Source: Massilia sp. BJB1822 | Lineage (GTDB): Bacteria > Pseudomonadota > Gammaproteobacteria > Burkholderiales > Burkholderiaceae_D | Direction: 5' to 3' | DNA length: 64,000 nucleotides | NCBI RefSeq assembly: GCF_013369485.1 | Contig: NZ_JABWEB010000002.1 | Coordinates: 558,001 to 622,000 of the forward strand | Part shown: positions 46,829 to 55,382 of the stretch, piece after piece | How positions within the stretch are numbered: position 1 is the stretch's first letter | Layout of the letters: each line of letters starts with the position of its first letter | Notes under the pieces: model-generated | What the model was told of the DNA's origin: nothing | The model's input: only the letters and a program-made list of their open reading frames with translations | Database searches by the model: none | Program-made: the position numbers and the translations under genes

Positions 46829-47809
46829 GTGAACATCAGCCCAGGCTTTGCGGGAATGATTGGCAACACCCCCCTGATCCGGCTGGCCAAGCTGTCGGCC
46901 GAGACGGGATGCGAGATTCTGGGCAAGGCCGAGTTCATGAATCCCGGCGGCTCGGTGAAAGACCGGGCGGCGCTCTACATCATCCGCGACGCGGAGCAGC
47001 GTGGCCTGCTGCGGCCAGGTGGTACGGTGGTGGAGGGCACGGCGGGTAACACGGGTATCGGTCTGGCACATCTGTGCGCAGCGCGAGGCTACCGCTGCGT
47101 GATTGTCATTCCCGAGACGCAGTCGCCAGAAAAGATGGCCTTGCTGCGCATCCTGAGTGCCGAGGTCAGAACGGTTCCCGCCGTTCCCTATGCGGACCCT
47201 GGCAATTATCAGAAGGTCGCCTGCCGGCTTGCCGCGGAACTGCCCAATGCCATCTGGGCGCAGCAGTTCGACAATCTCGCCAATCGGCAGGCGCACTACG
47301 AAACAACCGGCCCCGAGATATGGCGTGACACGGATGGCACGGTGGATGCCTTTGTCTGCGCCACGGGAACGGGAGGCACGCTGGCCGGCGTGGCGCGCTA
47401 CCTCAAGGAGTGCCGGCCGGCCACGCAAGTCGTGTTGGCGGACCCTGATGGTAGTGCGCTGTATAGTTACGTCAAAACCGGGGAGCTTGCGATGGCGGGC
47501 AGTTCGATCTCCGAGGGGATTGGCAGCAGCCGGGTGACAGACAATCTGGCCGGTACGCCGATTGACGATGCCATTCGCATCGACGACCAGACCTGCGTTT
47601 CGATGGTGTACCGCCTGCTGCGCGAAGAGGGACTTTTTGTCGGCGGTTCCAGCGGGATCAATGTTGCTGCCGCCGTTGAACTGGCACGGCGCATGGGGCC
47701 GGGACACACCATTGTCACGCTCTTGTGCGATCATGGCGGCATGTACGCCGCGCGGCTGTTTAATCCCGACTGGCTTCGTCAGAAGCAGCTGGATCCAGGC
47801 CCAGGTTAG
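46829..47809 (+). CDS. Cysteine synthase-like PLP enzyme
   Basis: A 326-residue fold-type II PLP enzyme of the CysK/CBS group. The PLP lysine is in NPGGSVKDRAA (~43), the substrate loop is EGTAGNTGIG, and the phosphate-binding loop GTGGTLAG. It has no CBS domains. GTG 46829 has GGAGG eight bases upstream and the family N-terminus (SPGFAGMIGNTPLIRL). It makes cysteine or a related beta-substituted alanine; carriage on an ICE next to a hydrolase is unusual. It is separated by about 140 bases from the IS element. Confidence 0.9.
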   Translation: MNISPGFAGMIGNTPLIRLAKLSAETGCEILGKAEFMNPGGSVKDRAALYIIRDAEQRGLLRPGGTVVEGTAGNTGIGLAHLCAARGYRCVIVIPETQSPEKMALLRILSAEVRTVPAVPYADPGNYQKVACRLAAELPNAIWAQQFDNLANRQAHYETTGPEIWRDTDGTVDAFVCATGTGGTLAGVARYLKECRPATQVVLADPDGSALYSYVKTGELAMAGSSISEGIGSSRVTDNLAGTPIDDAIRIDDQTCVSMVYRLLREEGLFVGGSSGINVAAAVELARRMGPGHTIVTLLCDHGGMYAARLFNPDWLRQKQLDPGPG

Positions 47810-47949
47810 TGCTGTGCGGCTGGCATGTGGATCCGTGGCGCTATTGCCTCAATTGATTGGCGCAGAGAGAGGTATTTTCCCTAATCCCTTTGTGGCGATC
47901 GCTCCTTTCGCAATTGGGGTAGGACAAATGACCGACGGCTTACGCCTGC

Positions 47950-49169
47950 GGATTCAACTGGTCGACGCAACACATTGGTAAAACCGTTGAGCCGGCGTTT
48001 CATAGTCTAACGTTTTTCTTGGGCGTTCATTAAGGCGATTAGCTACCGCATCAAGCTGCCCCTGCGAGTAATTGGATAAATCAAGCCCTTTAGGAAAATA
48101 CTGCCTTAACAAGCCGTTGGTGTTCTCGTTCGAGCCGCGCTGCCAAGGGTTCCTCGGATCGCAAAAGAAGACTTGGATATCAGTCGCCAGCTCGAAGCGC
48201 TTGTGATCTGCCAGCTCTGAACCTCTGTCCCAGGTAAGCGACTTGTAGAGTTCTTGCGGCAGTTTCATAGCATGCTGGATTAGTGCGTTCACGACCGTTT
48301 CGGTATCCTTCCGAGTCACCTTTACCAGCATCACATAGCGTGTCTGGCGTTCCACTAACGTGACGATTTGGCTGTTGTGGCTGCCGCACAAAAGGTCGCC
48401 TTCCCAATGCCCTGGAACGGCCCGATCGTCAGCAGTAGCAGGACGTTCGCTAATCGAAATCGCATCTACGATGCGACCGTGATCCTCAGTTTTCTGCGTA
48501 TGGTGGCGTGAGCGGCGCATTACTCGAGTACGACGCAAATGCTCAGTAAGCTCCTTCTTTAAGGCGCCACGAGCCTGAATGTATAGGCTACGATAAATCG
48601 TTTCGTGTGACACTTGATGAGCCTTATCGCCAAGGTAAGCGCGCTTGAGCCATCCAGCAATTTGCTCCGGTGACCATTGCAGTTGTAGCTTCGCAGCCAC
48701 CGTTTCAGCCAGCGCAGGATTCTCTGCCAGTCTACAGCGCTTAGGCCGTCTTGCTCGATCCCAGGCGCACTTGTCGGCCTGGCTTGCACGGTACAGCGCC
48801 TGCCCACCATTACGCTTGATTTCCCGGCTGATGGTGGAAGGCGCTCGCCCCAGCGATGCGGCAATCTTCCGAACCGACGCGCCCGCCACCAGCGAACGCG
48901 AGATGTCTTCGCGCTCAGCAATGGTTAACGCCAACCTGGATCGGGAACGCTGAGCAGGACTAATTCCACCGTTCCGAATAAGAATTCCCTGAATTGCGCC
49001 GTGACTTCGGTCGAAAAGTTGGGCAATATGCTGCAGAGATTCACCCTGACGCCAGCGCTCCCACATCAATGCCTTCTGCTCGTCAGTGTAATAGATTCGT
49101 GGTTTGCGTTTCATGGCAACACTCCTCCTGCCTAAGCAGTTTATAGTGTTGCGTCGACCAGTTGAATCC
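47950..49169 (-). mobile_element. IS30-family insertion sequence (complete)
   Basis: A 1220-bp element with perfect 24-bp terminal inverted repeats (47950-47973 and 49146-49169; each begins GGATTCAACTGG from the outside). A single transposase gene fills it. The dinucleotide GC flanks each end (47948-47949 and 49170-49171), a possible 2-bp target duplication typical of the family. No gene appears disrupted. Confidence 0.93.
47954..49114 (-). CDS. IS30-family transposase
   Basis: A 386-residue transposase. The N-terminal helix-turn-helix (LVAGASVRKIAASLGRAPST then ISREIKRN) is followed by the DDE catalytic core: D in GHWEGDLL (~230), D in LTWDRGSEL (~290) and E in GSNENTNGLLRQYFPKG (~330). The gene is intact and its stop lies inside the left inverted repeat. 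It can mobilise the IS and form new junctions nearby. Confidence 0.96.
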   Translation of the reverse strand: MKRKPRIYYTDEQKALMWERWRQGESLQHIAQLFDRSHGAIQGILIRNGGISPAQRSRSRLALTIAEREDISRSLVAGASVRKIAASLGRAPSTISREIKRNGGQALYRASQADKCAWDRARRPKRCRLAENPALAETVAAKLQLQWSPEQIAGWLKRAYLGDKAHQVSHETIYRSLYIQARGALKKELTEHLRRTRVMRRSRHHTQKTEDHGRIVDAISISERPATADDRAVPGHWEGDLLCGSHNSQIVTLVERQTRYVMLVKVTRKDTETVVNALIQHAMKLPQELYKSLTWDRGSELADHKRFELATDIQVFFCDPRNPWQRGSNENTNGLLRQYFPKGLDLSNYSQGQLDAVANRLNERPRKTLDYETPAQRFYQCVASTS

Positions 49170-49210
49170 GCACCCCATTGCGGACCGTTGCGATTCTACA
49201 TAGCGGTCGT

Positions 49211-49633
49211 TCAGCGGTACCTATCAGCGGCGTCGTTAGGCGTCCGCTGGATTGTTTGGGTGGGCGAATTTAAACTCAATTCGACGGCGAAGCCCAGCGG
49301 TTCGAGCAATTCGACAAGTTCTTTTGCTCGATATTCAGCCTGCGGCCCGAACTCGAGCCCCTCAGGAGAGTCGAGCCGTTGTTGCAGCTCAACTAGTGGT
49401 AACGCCTGGGCCAAACGCGAATTAGTTCGGATTGTTTTCAAAGCCAAGGCCGATGTAGGTGAGTTGGAGCGAGCCGTCACAGCGATAGGGATAGACGGCG
49501 GCATCTCGGCAAACACTCGTGCGACCATCGCGGTCTGGCTCCAACCGCAGGAGTCGCACGAATCAGTGATCATGTCACCGTATTCGTTCGTAGAAGTTGG
49601 CGCCCCACAGTCGGGGCATTTTAGAGCGCTCAT
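49211..49633 (-). CDS. Hypothetical zinc-ribbon protein
   Basis: A 140-residue protein with an N-terminal zinc ribbon (KCPDCGAP ... SCDSCGW, ~5-31) followed by an alpha-helical region with QRLDSPEGLEFGPQAEYRAK. I do not recognise the C-terminal domain. It begins about 40 bases inside the right flank of the IS30 element and is transcribed toward it; the stop lies outside the IS, so it is intact. Confidence 0.6.
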   Translation of the reverse strand: MSALKCPDCGAPTSTNEYGDMITDSCDSCGWSQTAMVARVFAEMPPSIPIAVTARSNSPTSALALKTIRTNSRLAQALPLVELQQRLDSPEGLEFGPQAEYRAKELVELLEPLGFAVELSLNSPTQTIQRTPNDAADRYR

Positions 49634-49709
49634 CTTGCGGCCCGACGTGCCAAATTCAGCCGCGCCGCAGGCGTCGACTGGAATGCCCTGTTGGGCCGAA
49701 ACATCATGG

Positions 49710-50165
49710 CTACGGCTGCCGGTAGAGCGCCGTTATGACAGCGGACGTGACTGCGGCAGTTGCGGCGATGACACTCACCACCAGCGGAGTGACAACTGTT
49801 CTCCAGAAGTCCTTCCGCCGCATCTCCTTATCATGAAGTTCAACCGCGAACTCCATCAGCTTATTTGCAATATCACTCGTGAGCAGTGGCTTAGACAAAT
49901 CCCCATCTTCATCGGCGACGGACTGCTGTGCATTTCTTGCGATTAAAGACACGTGAGTGGCTTTGCCTGCCTCTTCCTTAACGCGAAAAAATTCTGAGTG
50001 CTCCTTTGCCAATTCGATCCATGAACTGGCTCCATCGTTTGGCGAACGTTTCAATTCAGTGGTCAACCCCTGTTCGGTACGCCGTGTCTTGGGCGAGAAG
50101 GCAAGCACTTGGATCAACGCCAGAACGTTTTGCAATCGGCCGTCTTTCGCGTACGGATTCTTCAT
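49710..50165 (-). CDS. Hypothetical protein with wHTH-like N-terminus and C-terminal membrane anchor
   Basis: A 151-residue protein. The N-terminal ~80 residues (RLQNVLALIQVLAFSPKTRR, SWIELAKEHSEFFRVKEEAG, HVSLIARNAQ) have the pattern of a small winged-helix-like domain seen in many proteins of unknown function. The C-terminal segment (TVVTPLVVSVIAATAAVTSA) is a single membrane helix. ATG 50165 has GGAG nine bases upstream. It lies 76 bases from the zinc-ribbon gene on the same strand. Confidence 0.65.
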   Translation of the reverse strand: MKNPYAKDGRLQNVLALIQVLAFSPKTRRTEQGLTTELKRSPNDGASSWIELAKEHSEFFRVKEEAGKATHVSLIARNAQQSVADEDGDLSKPLLTSDIANKLMEFAVELHDKEMRRKDFWRTVVTPLVVSVIAATAAVTSAVITALYRQP

Positions 50166-50555
50166 GAACTTCAACTCCATTATTTAAGTGCAGCCCAACG
50201 TGTTATAGATCGCAAAACACCGAGATAACATGGGCGCCTGCGATATACCCCCCCTGTCATCCACCAAGGAAACCCTTCAACCAAGGGGCACCTCTAAGAT
50301 TCACTGCGTTTTCATACAGGTTTAACAAAATCGACAAAAAATGCAGCGACTTGGTTCGCCAATTTTGACATATTAACAACCGAATTGGGGTCCGACATTC
50401 GCAGTGGTCGCTTCAGTCAAGCCTAGCCGATGTCCGCAAGTGGCCGAGTCCGGCCTAAAATTGCAGCATACCATCTTGCGCAAGTGAAAGATTCACCGAT
50501 TTTCACTCCGCCATATTCGGTAGCGGGCACAATATTCACGGATAGGCAACTTTCT
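50166..50555. other. AT-richer gap
   Basis: These 390 bases contain no gene I can support. The stretch around 50320-50390 is noticeably AT-richer and includes TTGACA (50366-50371), but no partner -10 at the right distance. Confidence 0.35.
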
Positions 50556-51116
50556 TCATGCGCCTTGCGGGAGATTCAGATCACAGTGAATTTGCAAGCT
50601 TTCTGTAGCGTTGTGATGGATAAGAAAACCCTGCTGTGCCAGTGCTTCGCGGACGATGGATAGGAGATGTGCGTGCTGGCGCATGCGATGCAGTTGCCAG
50701 GATGGTGGTGTGAAAACACCCAGCGGCAGCAGGCGGATACGGTGGCCGTCCTGCATCACAGATATGTCGATGTGCGAGCCATCGGTATCGTGGCCATTGC
50801 TGCCAAAAATATCGGCGATTTCTGCTCGCCTTCCGGGGTAGAGCAGGCGAAACAGGAAAATACCCAGCGCGCGAAATGTTGTGCGCGCCGCACCAAGCCT
50901 GGACGTCGGTGGCTCATAGCCTCGGGTCAGTATCAGCGTCGCTCCTGAAGGCAATTGCGCCTGGATCGTGTTCAGCCGGGCAATGACCCGTGCATCCACC
51001 TGCACCTGCCGGGCAGGCCAACGTGGCTGGATATGGATTCCGGCATGGATGCCGCGAGGTAGGCTAAGCAAGGACAAGCAGGTAATCTTTCGAGGTTCCG
51101 GTGGTTGGAAGGGCAT
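50556..51116 (-). CDS. M15-peptidase-like protein
   Basis: A 186-residue protein. The middle and C-terminal parts resemble the D-Ala-D-Ala peptidase (M15/VanX) fold: LPSGATLILTRGYEPPTSRL, then NGHDTDGSHIDISV (the H-x-x-x-G-x-x-x-D zinc-type motif) and a later LQIHCDLN where the family has the second His. It would cut or bind peptidoglycan peptides, fitting a gene just ahead of the mating apparatus, but it is transcribed the opposite way. No good ribosome site was found for 51116; the start is uncertain. Confidence 0.5.
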   Translation of the reverse strand: MPFQPPEPRKITCLSLLSLPRGIHAGIHIQPRWPARQVQVDARVIARLNTIQAQLPSGATLILTRGYEPPTSRLGAARTTFRALGIFLFRLLYPGRRAEIADIFGSNGHDTDGSHIDISVMQDGHRIRLLPLGVFTPPSWQLHRMRQHAHLLSIVREALAQQGFLIHHNATESLQIHCDLNLPQGA

Positions 51117-51299
51117 ATGGCCCGCATTTCTTGCAGCTGAAAGCGCGTCTGCGCGAGAAGTACACCGAAATAGTATCTCATGGTGCTTGCAAGGACCAAA
51201 AGCGCCTCAGGAAATGGCATCTTTGTCGGTGACGAAATTTTCGGCCAAGCGTAAGGTACGGCCTATTCGTTCCCACATTGTCTTGTCCTGGAATTTGCA

Positions 51300-51800
51300 A
51301 TGAACACGAGCATCGCCAACACGGATCATCAGCCGGGCCAGAACGCGGTCTTTCCCGTGGCGCCAGCGGCGCATGCGGCGCTGGCCGATACGGTGGGGAC
51401 GCGGATATGGATTGAGGAATTCAATTTGCTGGAGACGCTGTATAACGACGCCAGCAACTGTTCGCCCAAGCTGCGCTATCCGGATCTGATCAGCGCCTGC
51501 GTGTCAGTGGTGTTTGACGATCCCGAACCCGCAATACGGGTCTTCGGTTTTCTGCATACCCAGCTTGTGCTGCGCGACCAGGAAACGGCGCGCCGGCAAG
51601 AAGCCATGTGGCGTCTGCAATATCAGCAATTGCTGACCTTGCAAAAATCCGACCTGAACCGCCATCCACATCCGCAGTTCAAGCTCGATCATTTCACGAC
51701 GTGCTGCGTGGCGCTGGCCATGCAAGCGAAGGACGCGAAGATGCGGATTTTCGAGCATGCGCGGCGCAATATCGCCGTTCGCGCCGCCGCCCATTACTGA
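51300..51800 (+). CDS. ICE hypothetical protein
   Basis: A 166-residue soluble helical protein (IWIEEFNLLETLYNDASNCS, DPEPAIRVFGFLHTQLVLRD). I do not recognise it. It is the first gene of a rightward series leading into the transfer operon. Confidence 0.6.
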   Translation: MNTSIANTDHQPGQNAVFPVAPAAHAALADTVGTRIWIEEFNLLETLYNDASNCSPKLRYPDLISACVSVVFDDPEPAIRVFGFLHTQLVLRDQETARRQEAMWRLQYQQLLTLQKSDLNRHPHPQFKLDHFTTCCVALAMQAKDAKMRIFEHARRNIAVRAAAHY

Positions 51801-51952
51801 ATACACCCATGCTGCGCATGCCCTGGAAGGGTATATAAGCATAGCCACCCCGCCCGGCAATCAGCCAGGCCTACCTGAGTTGTCCACCCGGACCCGCCCC
51901 AATGTGTGCGGGACAGTGCTTAACTTTTTCAGGTATCCGCCTGCTCGCTGCC

Positions 51953-52459
51953 ATGCGTACTTCCTATCGCTGCCTTGCTGTCTTGCTCCTGCCCTTGCCT
52001 GGACTGGCTGCGGCCTGCTGGGAAGAGGCCGCGCGCCAGCATGCCGTACCGGCCACGCTGCTCTACGCCATCGCGCAGGCTGAATCGGCCCTCAACCCCC
52101 AAGCGGTCAACCGCTCCCACTATCCTGTGACGAAGACCATTGACATCGGTTACATGCAGGTCAATTCGAATGCCGCCGTGCTGAAGAACCTGGGCATTAC
52201 TGAACAGCAGCTATTTGATCCCTGCACGAACATCCACACCGGCGCCCGCATCCTCGCCGAAAAGTTTGCGCGCTACGGGCGCTCCTGGGAAGCCGTTGGC
52301 GCCTTCAATGCTTCATGCGTGACGATGGCTGCTGGCGACTGCAGCAAGGTGCGGATGCGCTACGCGTGGCGCGTTTATCGCTTCCTGGTGCGCCATGCGC
52401 CAGCGACTGGACCGCGTGGACGGGAAGCGTCGCAAACCCGCATCCACTTACCAGGATGA
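51953..52459 (+). CDS. Lytic transglycosylase of the mating apparatus
   Basis: A 168-residue exported SLT-type enzyme. A signal peptide (YRCLAVLLLPLPGLAAA) leads to the domain: catalytic Glu in AIAQAESALNPQAVN, DIGYMQVNS, and GARILAEKFARYGRSWEAVG. It opens the peptidoglycan for assembly of the type IV channel, like VirB1 or F orf169. The frame extends to 51902; ATG 51953 puts the signal peptide at the N-terminus. It overlaps nothing and is 7 bases from the next gene. Confidence 0.88.
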   Translation: MRTSYRCLAVLLLPLPGLAAACWEEAARQHAVPATLLYAIAQAESALNPQAVNRSHYPVTKTIDIGYMQVNSNAAVLKNLGITEQQLFDPCTNIHTGARILAEKFARYGRSWEAVGAFNASCVTMAAGDCSKVRMRYAWRVYRFLVRHAPATGPRGREASQTRIHLPG

Positions 52460-52466
52460 CGCTGCC

Positions 52467-53129
52467 ATGCATCGCCTCGCCCACACCTTGAATATGCTGG
52501 CGGCAGCCGCTTCGCTGCTCGCGGTGGTGGCCTGCACGTCAAACGCCAGCCAGCGTGTATTGCGTAACGCTGCGCTGCCGGCGAAGGCCGATGACGATGC
52601 GCATATGCGCATGACGTTGACGCAACTGGGCCACGGGTCCACCGCCTACTACGCGCGATGCGGCGCGCCAGCTTGCCCGGTGGTCACCCCCAAGACGCTT
52701 GCTGGCGGGGAAGAGGCGGTGGCATTGCGCGATGAACGGGATGGCCTATCAGGTCAAGCGGCGCGCACCGGCGCTGCCGAGGCGGAAATGGCCGTTATCC
52801 ACTTCGCTCACGGATCGGCCCGCCTTGACAGCCATGCCCGCAGCACGCTGATGCAGTTCCTGCCCATCGCGGGACAAAGCCGGCGCATCGAGATCGCCGG
52901 GCGCACCGACAGCAGCGGTGGCGAGGCGATTAATCACGCCCTGGCCATGGCGCGGGCACAGGCAGTGCGCCGCTACCTGGAAAGACATCTGGCCGGCCGG
53001 GAAGCCTCGATTCAGGCGCATGCGCGCGGACGCTGCTGCTACGTCGCCGACAACGGTAGTGAGGCGGGGCGCAGCGACAACCGCCGCGCGGAAATTGTCT
53101 TCCGTCCGGCGCTGGAGGAAAAACCATGA
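52467..53129 (+). CDS. OmpA-like lipoprotein
   Basis: A 220-residue lipoprotein. The signal ends in the lipobox LLAVVAC, so it is anchored by Cys ~22. A ~75-residue linker follows, then an OmpA domain (~110-215) with IHFAHGSARLDSHARSTLMQ, the peptidoglycan-binding IEIAGRTDSSG and NRRAEIVFRP. It probably ties the transfer channel to the wall. The next frame starts at its stop (ATGA). Confidence 0.85.
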   Translation: MHRLAHTLNMLAAAASLLAVVACTSNASQRVLRNAALPAKADDDAHMRMTLTQLGHGSTAYYARCGAPACPVVTPKTLAGGEEAVALRDERDGLSGQAARTGAAEAEMAVIHFAHGSARLDSHARSTLMQFLPIAGQSRRIEIAGRTDSSGGEAINHALAMARAQAVRRYLERHLAGREASIQAHARGRCCYVADNGSEAGRSDNRRAEIVFRPALEEKP

Positions 53130-53257
53130 GCTCGATACGCCACCGTTCCTGGAAACCGTTTGGCTATTGGCGCCGGATCGGCAGCGGCAGGCAGCGGCAT
53201 TGGCCCGCTGTGCGCCGCCGTGCCTGGCAAGGTGCCATGGTGCGGGCGCCACCTTGA
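53126..53257 (+). CDS. Possible very small ORF before the pilin gene
   Basis: A 43-residue Arg/Trp-rich frame (MSSIRHRSWKPFGYWRRIGS...) coupled by ATGA to the OmpA-like gene. It has no recognisable domain, and only the coupling supports it. Confidence 0.3.
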   Translation: MSSIRHRSWKPFGYWRRIGSGRQRHWPAVRRRAWQGAMVRAPP

Positions 53258-53333
53258 GCATGATGTGGCCGGCTCTCGTGCCGCCTGGCCGGCTTCCCAT
53301 GCAAGCGGCTAACCAAAACCTGAGGAGAGATGG

Positions 53334-53693
53334 ATGAATACCCTGAACACCCATTTGCCGGTGCGCCTGATGCCGGCGCTGTCGAAGAAAGCGTGGAATG
53401 CCATTGCCCTGCTGGTGGCCATGCTGCTGGGTCTGGCGCTGGCCTTTCCCTCGCAGGCGATCGACCTGGTGGCCTTCGGCGGTATCACCGGTCCGCTGGT
53501 GTCGGCCCTGACCCAACTGGCGGCCCTGGCGCCCGGCGTGAAGGCGCTGGTCGGCTTCATCGGCTTTGTGGTCGCGCTCATTTCGCTCGCCGCACTGCGT
53601 AACTTCGGTCCCGTGCTGTTCTATGTGGGGCTGGCCATCTTCGCTGCTGTTGGCCTGGTGATCGCCGGCGCCATCATGGGCGCGGTCATTTAA
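53334..53693 (+). CDS. traA: Conjugative pilin, TraA-like
   Basis: A 119-residue pilin precursor. A long leader ends near FPSQAIDLVAFGG, followed by two hydrophobic helices (LVGFIGFVVALISLAA and LFYVGLAIFAAVGLVIAGAI), the layout of TraA/VirB2 pilins. GAGGAG lies six bases before ATG 53334. It is first in the mating-pair operon. Confidence 0.82.
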   Translation: MNTLNTHLPVRLMPALSKKAWNAIALLVAMLLGLALAFPSQAIDLVAFGGITGPLVSALTQLAALAPGVKALVGFIGFVVALISLAALRNFGPVLFYVGLAIFAAVGLVIAGAIMGAVI

Positions 53694-53707
53694 GCAAGGA
53701 GAACGGG

Positions 53708-54007
53708 ATGCTGGCCGACACCTATATTCCGCGCAGGCTCGATGACGTCTGGAAGCTTGGCCTCTGGGACATCGATGTGGCCGCACCCGTTCTGTTCATG
53801 GCCTTCGTGGGCTACCTGGCAGGCTCGAAATGGGCCTTCGGCGTCGCCCTGGCCGTGGGCCTGTACGCCAGCCGGTGGCTGGCGCGCATCAAAGCGGACA
53901 AGCATCCGGCCTTCGCCTTGCATTGGCTGTATTGGCACTTTCCACCCAGCCCGGTCAGCGCGATGCGGGCGACACCCCCCTCGCATATCCGGCGCATGGT
54001 GGGATAA
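53708..54007 (+). CDS. traL: Type-F transfer protein TraL
   Basis: A 99-residue membrane protein starting YIPRRLDDVWKLGLWDID, the TraL/VirB3-like signature, with one or two hydrophobic helices (LFMAFVGYLAG...). It takes part in pilus assembly. AAGGAG precedes ATG 53708. Confidence 0.92.
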   Translation: MLADTYIPRRLDDVWKLGLWDIDVAAPVLFMAFVGYLAGSKWAFGVALAVGLYASRWLARIKADKHPAFALHWLYWHFPPSPVSAMRATPPSHIRRMVG

Positions 54008-54019
54008 CAGGAGGTTGCG

Positions 54020-54619
54020 ATGGACCATGTGAGGTTTCAGGACGATGTGCGGGCCATGAAGGACCGCATACACGGCCAGCGGCTCGCCATCGGCGCCTTG
54101 ACGGCATGCCTGTTCGTGGCGCTGCTGACGGTCTACCAGACGCTGGGGACGCAACGCATCGTAGTGTCGCCGCCAACGGTAGAAAAGCCGTTTTGGGTAG
54201 CCGGTGCGCGCGTCAGCAATGCCTATCTGGAACAGATGGGGGGCTATGTCGCCTGGCTCATCCTGGACGTGACGTCCGCCACGATCCAGTGGAAGAAGGA
54301 CGCGCTGCTGTCTTTTGTCGAACCCGATGCAACAGGGACACTGAAGATTCGCCAGGAAGTGGAGGCCGAGCGCTTGAAGAAGCTCAACGCCAGCACCTAC
54401 TTCCTGCTGCAGCAGCTCGAACCGGACGAGGACAAGCAGTCCGTGATCCTGTCGGGGCGGCTGCGCACCTATATCAACGGGCAGGAAACCTCGGTCACAC
54501 CGAAGCGCTACCTGGCCCAGTTCAGCTACCGCGGTGGCCGCAACCACCTGAAAGCATTCAAGGAGCTTGAGAATGATCCGCAAACTATTGCCGGTACTGA
54601 TGGCGCTCGCCTGCGCTAG
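54020..54619 (+). CDS. traE: Type-F transfer protein TraE
   Basis: A 199-residue inner-membrane protein with one helix near the N-terminus (IGALTACLFVALLTVYQTLG) and a periplasmic VirB8-like domain (SNAYLEQMGGYVAWLILDVT). AGGAGG precedes ATG 54020. Its 3' end overlaps traK by 47 bases. Confidence 0.92.
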   Translation: MDHVRFQDDVRAMKDRIHGQRLAIGALTACLFVALLTVYQTLGTQRIVVSPPTVEKPFWVAGARVSNAYLEQMGGYVAWLILDVTSATIQWKKDALLSFVEPDATGTLKIRQEVEAERLKKLNASTYFLLQQLEPDEDKQSVILSGRLRTYINGQETSVTPKRYLAQFSYRGGRNHLKAFKELENDPQTIAGTDGARLR

Positions 54620-55382
54620 CGGACCAGGCCAGGCGGCGCAGATCCAAGCGCGTGACGGCGCCACCGTCGAGGCCTACATCGCCAAGGATGCGCCGACGCG
54701 CATCCGTATCGAAGGCGACCGCATTGTAGACGTGGTGGGCAATATCCAGTCGAGCAGCAATTGTGAGGCAAAGCCGGCGGAGCCTGGCCCAACCGCGACG
54801 CCGGTCCCGGCCATGCCACAGCTGCCGCCCGTCAATCCACGCGGCGAGCTGGTATTGAGCTGTGACCTGACGAAGGGAGAAGTGTTTGTCAGCCCGGTTG
54901 CGGGCACCAGCCGTCCGATCAGTCTGTTTGTCTCGTCGGCGCGGGCCACCTATACGCTGCTGCTGCGCAAGGCCGACATCCCCGCCGACACCATCGTCAT
55001 TCATGACAGAACGCGGGCAGCGCGCGCAGACCTCAAGGCGCCGCCGCGCCGTGCCGCCGGCCATGTTCGCGCCTTGAAGGCGATGCTGGTGGCGATGGCG
55101 TCGGACCGGGCGTCGGGCGACCATCAGGTGGACGACACCGAACGCCCCATGGCGCTGTGGCGGGAGGCCGAGTTCCGTTTGGTGAGAACGGTGTACGGCA
55201 GGGAGCTGGCCGGGGAAACCTATCGCCTGAAAAACATCAGCGCGCTGCCCATGGTCCTGGCCGAACAGGAATTCGACCGGGAAGAAGGGCAGGTGCTGGC
55301 GGTGGCGATTGACCACTTGAACCTGCTGCCCGGCGAGACGACGGCCGTGCATGTGATCCGGTACGCGGGAGACGCCAAATGA
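54573..55382 (+). CDS. traK: Type-F transfer protein TraK (secretin-like)
   Basis: A 269-residue exported protein (signal PVLMALACASGPGQAAQ) of the TraK/VirB9-like outer-membrane core. The C-terminal half has the beta-rich SLFVSSARATYTLLLRKADI and NISALPMVLAEQEF segments. AAGGAG lies seven bases before ATG 54573. Confidence 0.92.
   Translation: MIRKLLPVLMALACASGPGQAAQIQARDGATVEAYIAKDAPTRIRIEGDRIVDVVGNIQSSSNCEAKPAEPGPTATPVPAMPQLPPVNPRGELVLSCDLTKGEVFVSPVAGTSRPISLFVSSARATYTLLLRKADIPADTIVIHDRTRAARADLKAPPRRAAGHVRALKAMLVAMASDRASGDHQVDDTERPMALWREAEFRLVRTVYGRELAGETYRLKNISALPMVLAEQEFDREEGQVLAVAIDHLNLLPGETTAVHVIRYAGDAK

Noticed and set aside
47948..49171. Composite transposon carrying the cysteine synthase and hydrolase genes
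   Set aside because: Only one IS30 copy is present in the window, so there is no second end to define a composite unit.
50968..51303. Rightward 111-aa frame coupled by ATGA to the 51300 gene
   Set aside because: It runs opposite the M15-like gene over half its length, has poor composition and no domain; the ATGA overlap is probably chance.
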